This document shows, one piece after another, positions 5,011-5,806 of a DNA stretch of 5,806 nt. Both the position numbers and the translations under genes were made by a program. The DNA is taken from assembly GCA_016199425.1 (NCBI GenBank), contig JACQGT010000558.1, forward strand, positions 1 through 5,806. Direction: 5' to 3'. Source of the stretch: Chloroflexota bacterium (GTDB lineage: Bacteria; Chloroflexota; Anaerolineae; Caldilineales; Caldilineaceae). The notes under the pieces were generated by a model. That model ran no database searches, had not been told where the DNA came from, and worked only from the letters and a program-made list of their open reading frames with translations. Positions within the stretch are counted from its first letter, which is position 1; every line of letters begins with the position of its first letter.

Positions 5011-5724
5011 TCAGGCGACCAGCCCGTACAGCACCTGCATAATCGCCTGGACAATTCCATAGATAAACGAGCCGCCCATAAAAATGACGACCATCAACAG
5101 CAAAAAACCGTAGCGTTGTAAAGTCAATTGCAATTCGTAGGTGTTGCCGGGCAGCAGGGCAAAGAGGACGTGAGAGCCGTCCAGCGGCGGCACAGGAAGC
5201 AGGTTGAAGACGAAGAGGAGCACATTGATCTGGGCAAAGAAGAAGAGAAATGTCGAGACCAGATCGTTGGTTGCTTTGTCCAGAAAGAAGAGGGAGATGG
5301 TAGCCAGGATCAGATTGCTCACCGGACCGGCCAGGGCCACGAGAATGACAGCCAGGCGCACGTCTACCGTCACGTTACCGGGGTTCCACTGCACAGGCTT
5401 GGCCCAACCGAAGCCGGTGAAGAGGATCAGCACCGCGCCGATAGGGTCGATGTGGGCCAGGGGGTTGAGGGTGTAGCGCCCTTGCAGCCGGGGTGTGGGG
5501 TCGCCCAGGGCAACGGCCATGGCCGCGTGGGCCAGTTCGTGGACAGGGAAGGCGATAAATACAATCGCAGCCACCGCGATGATCCAGTTGGGGTTGCCCA
5601 GACGGCCAATGGAGCTTGCCCCGGAAAGAAGCGCGTACAAGATCACTGCGCCCACGACGATCACGACGATCTGTTGGGTGCGGCTCAGAGAATTCCAGCC
5701 CCGGTTGGGTGAATTGGGATACAT
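5011..5724 (-). CDS. Site-2 protease family (M50) membrane metalloprotease
   Basis: A 237-residue polytopic membrane protein with all M50 site-2 protease hallmarks: the zinc motif HELAH (62-66) within a hydrophobic segment, the LNPLAHIDPIG motif (86-96), GWAKPVQWNP (106-115), GPVSN (133-137), and NLLPVPPLDG (174-183) carrying the third zinc ligand Asp182. Hydrophobic segments near residues 19-38, 47-73, 95-105, 123-147, 156-178 and 205-235 suggest about six membrane passes. It belongs to the short, PDZ-less group of intramembrane proteases, whose substrates are usually unknown. ATG 5724 is chosen because GAGGG lies 5 nt upstream; the in-frame GTG at 5736 would add four residues without a ribosome site. 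A 132-nt gap holding a large inverted repeat separates it from the HD gene, so co-transcription is uncertain. Confidence 0.93.
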   Translation of the reverse strand: MYPNSPNRGWNSLSRTQQIVVIVVGAVILYALLSGASSIGRLGNPNWIIAVAAIVFIAFPVHELAHAAMAVALGDPTPRLQGRYTLNPLAHIDPIGAVLILFTGFGWAKPVQWNPGNVTVDVRLAVILVALAGPVSNLILATISLFFLDKATNDLVSTFLFFFAQINVLLFVFNLLPVPPLDGSHVLFALLPGNTYELQLTLQRYGFLLLMVVIFMGGSFIYGIVQAIMQVLYGLVA

Positions 5725-5729
5725 ACTTA

Positions 5730-5734
5730 CCCTC
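5730..5734 (-). promoter_or_regulatory. Ribosome binding site that decides the M50 start
   Basis: GAGGG on the minus strand, 5 nt before ATG 5724. It overlaps the alternative GTG start at 5736, which makes the ATG the better choice. Confidence 0.55.
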
Positions 5735-5776
5735 ACTTTCTACAATAAATGTAACTATTCAGCAAGGAGAAGAAAG

Positions 5777-5790
5777 GGACGCAGATTTTT
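5777..5790. repeat. Copy of the TCTGCG-type intergenic repeat upstream of the M50 gene
   Basis: GGACGCAGA (5777-5785) is the reverse complement of 4191-4199, and the longer CGCAGATTTT (5780-5789) also matches, inverted, AAAATCTGCG at 4178-4187. The matches are short, but both lie in intergenic DNA. That fits a dispersed repeat family cut off by the window edge. The rest of 5737-5806 shows no clear gene or confident promoter. Confidence 0.35.
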
Positions 5791-5806
5791 ATGATCTGAA
5801 TTGATC

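Noticed and set aside
5128..5712. Open frame of 194 codons on the plus strand opposite the M50 gene
   Set aside because: It is the antisense of a membrane protein gene, giving a hydrophilic Gln/Glu/His-rich product with no family signature.
5737..5768. TTGCTG and TAGAAA spaced 17 nt apart on the minus strand, resembling a -35/-10 pair for the M50 gene
   Set aside because: The -10 would lie only about 12 nt before the ATG, so transcription would start inside or after the GAGGG site; the match is also weak.
1..5806. CRISPR array, tRNA/rRNA genes, transposase or phage genes
   Set aside because: No regularly spaced repeat-spacer pattern, RNA gene structure or mobile-element protein was seen; nearly all sequence is covered by the six genes.

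Overview
The window is compact, GC-rich bacterial DNA: six genes plus a few short intergenic repeats. Codon use looks uniform and nothing points to recent insertion, phage or mobile genes. The mix of a YyaL-type protein, a small HD-domain protein, a short site-2 protease and EutN/CcmL genes, together with dispersed 'CACGGAT', 'TCTGCG' and 'AGTAATCAGTG' repeats between genes, resembles Chloroflexota (Anaerolineae or Caldilineae-like). That placement is an inference from gene style, not a proof.

Layout. Bases 1-1772 (+) hold the C-terminal ~85% of a thioredoxin-fold/DUF255 (YyaL-type) protein whose N-terminus lies outside the window. All other genes lie on the minus strand, read from right to left: an M50 site-2 protease family membrane protein (5724-5011), an HD-domain phosphohydrolase (4878-4231), a divergent TyrA-family (prephenate/arogenate dehydrogenase-like) protein (4138-3164), two different bacterial microcompartment vertex proteins of the EutN/CcmL family (3143-2880 and 2880-2599), and a class II (fuculose-phosphate-type) aldolase (2549-1767). 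The aldolase and the YyaL-type gene converge, with their stop codons abutting.

The TyrA-like, EutN, EutN and aldolase genes are packed like an operon: gaps are 20 nt and 49 nt, and the two EutN genes overlap by 1 nt. The most interesting part is this cassette. Two pentamer-type shell proteins sit directly upstream of an aldolase that would produce a short aldehyde, a cargo type known from sugar-phosphate-degrading microcompartments. No hexameric shell gene and no aldehyde dehydrogenase is visible. The TyrA-like protein ends in a linker plus short amphipathic segment that resembles an encapsulation peptide, and the aldolase ends in a cysteine cluster. The HD and M50 genes are separated from the cassette and from each other by repeat-bearing gaps of 92 and 132 nt, and may be unrelated housekeeping genes.

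Non-coding structure includes a perfect 20-bp inverted repeat between the M50 and HD genes, a repeat of AGTCGGACT units between the second EutN gene and the aldolase, and a possible intrinsic terminator for the minus-strand operon inside the 3' end of the YyaL-type gene.
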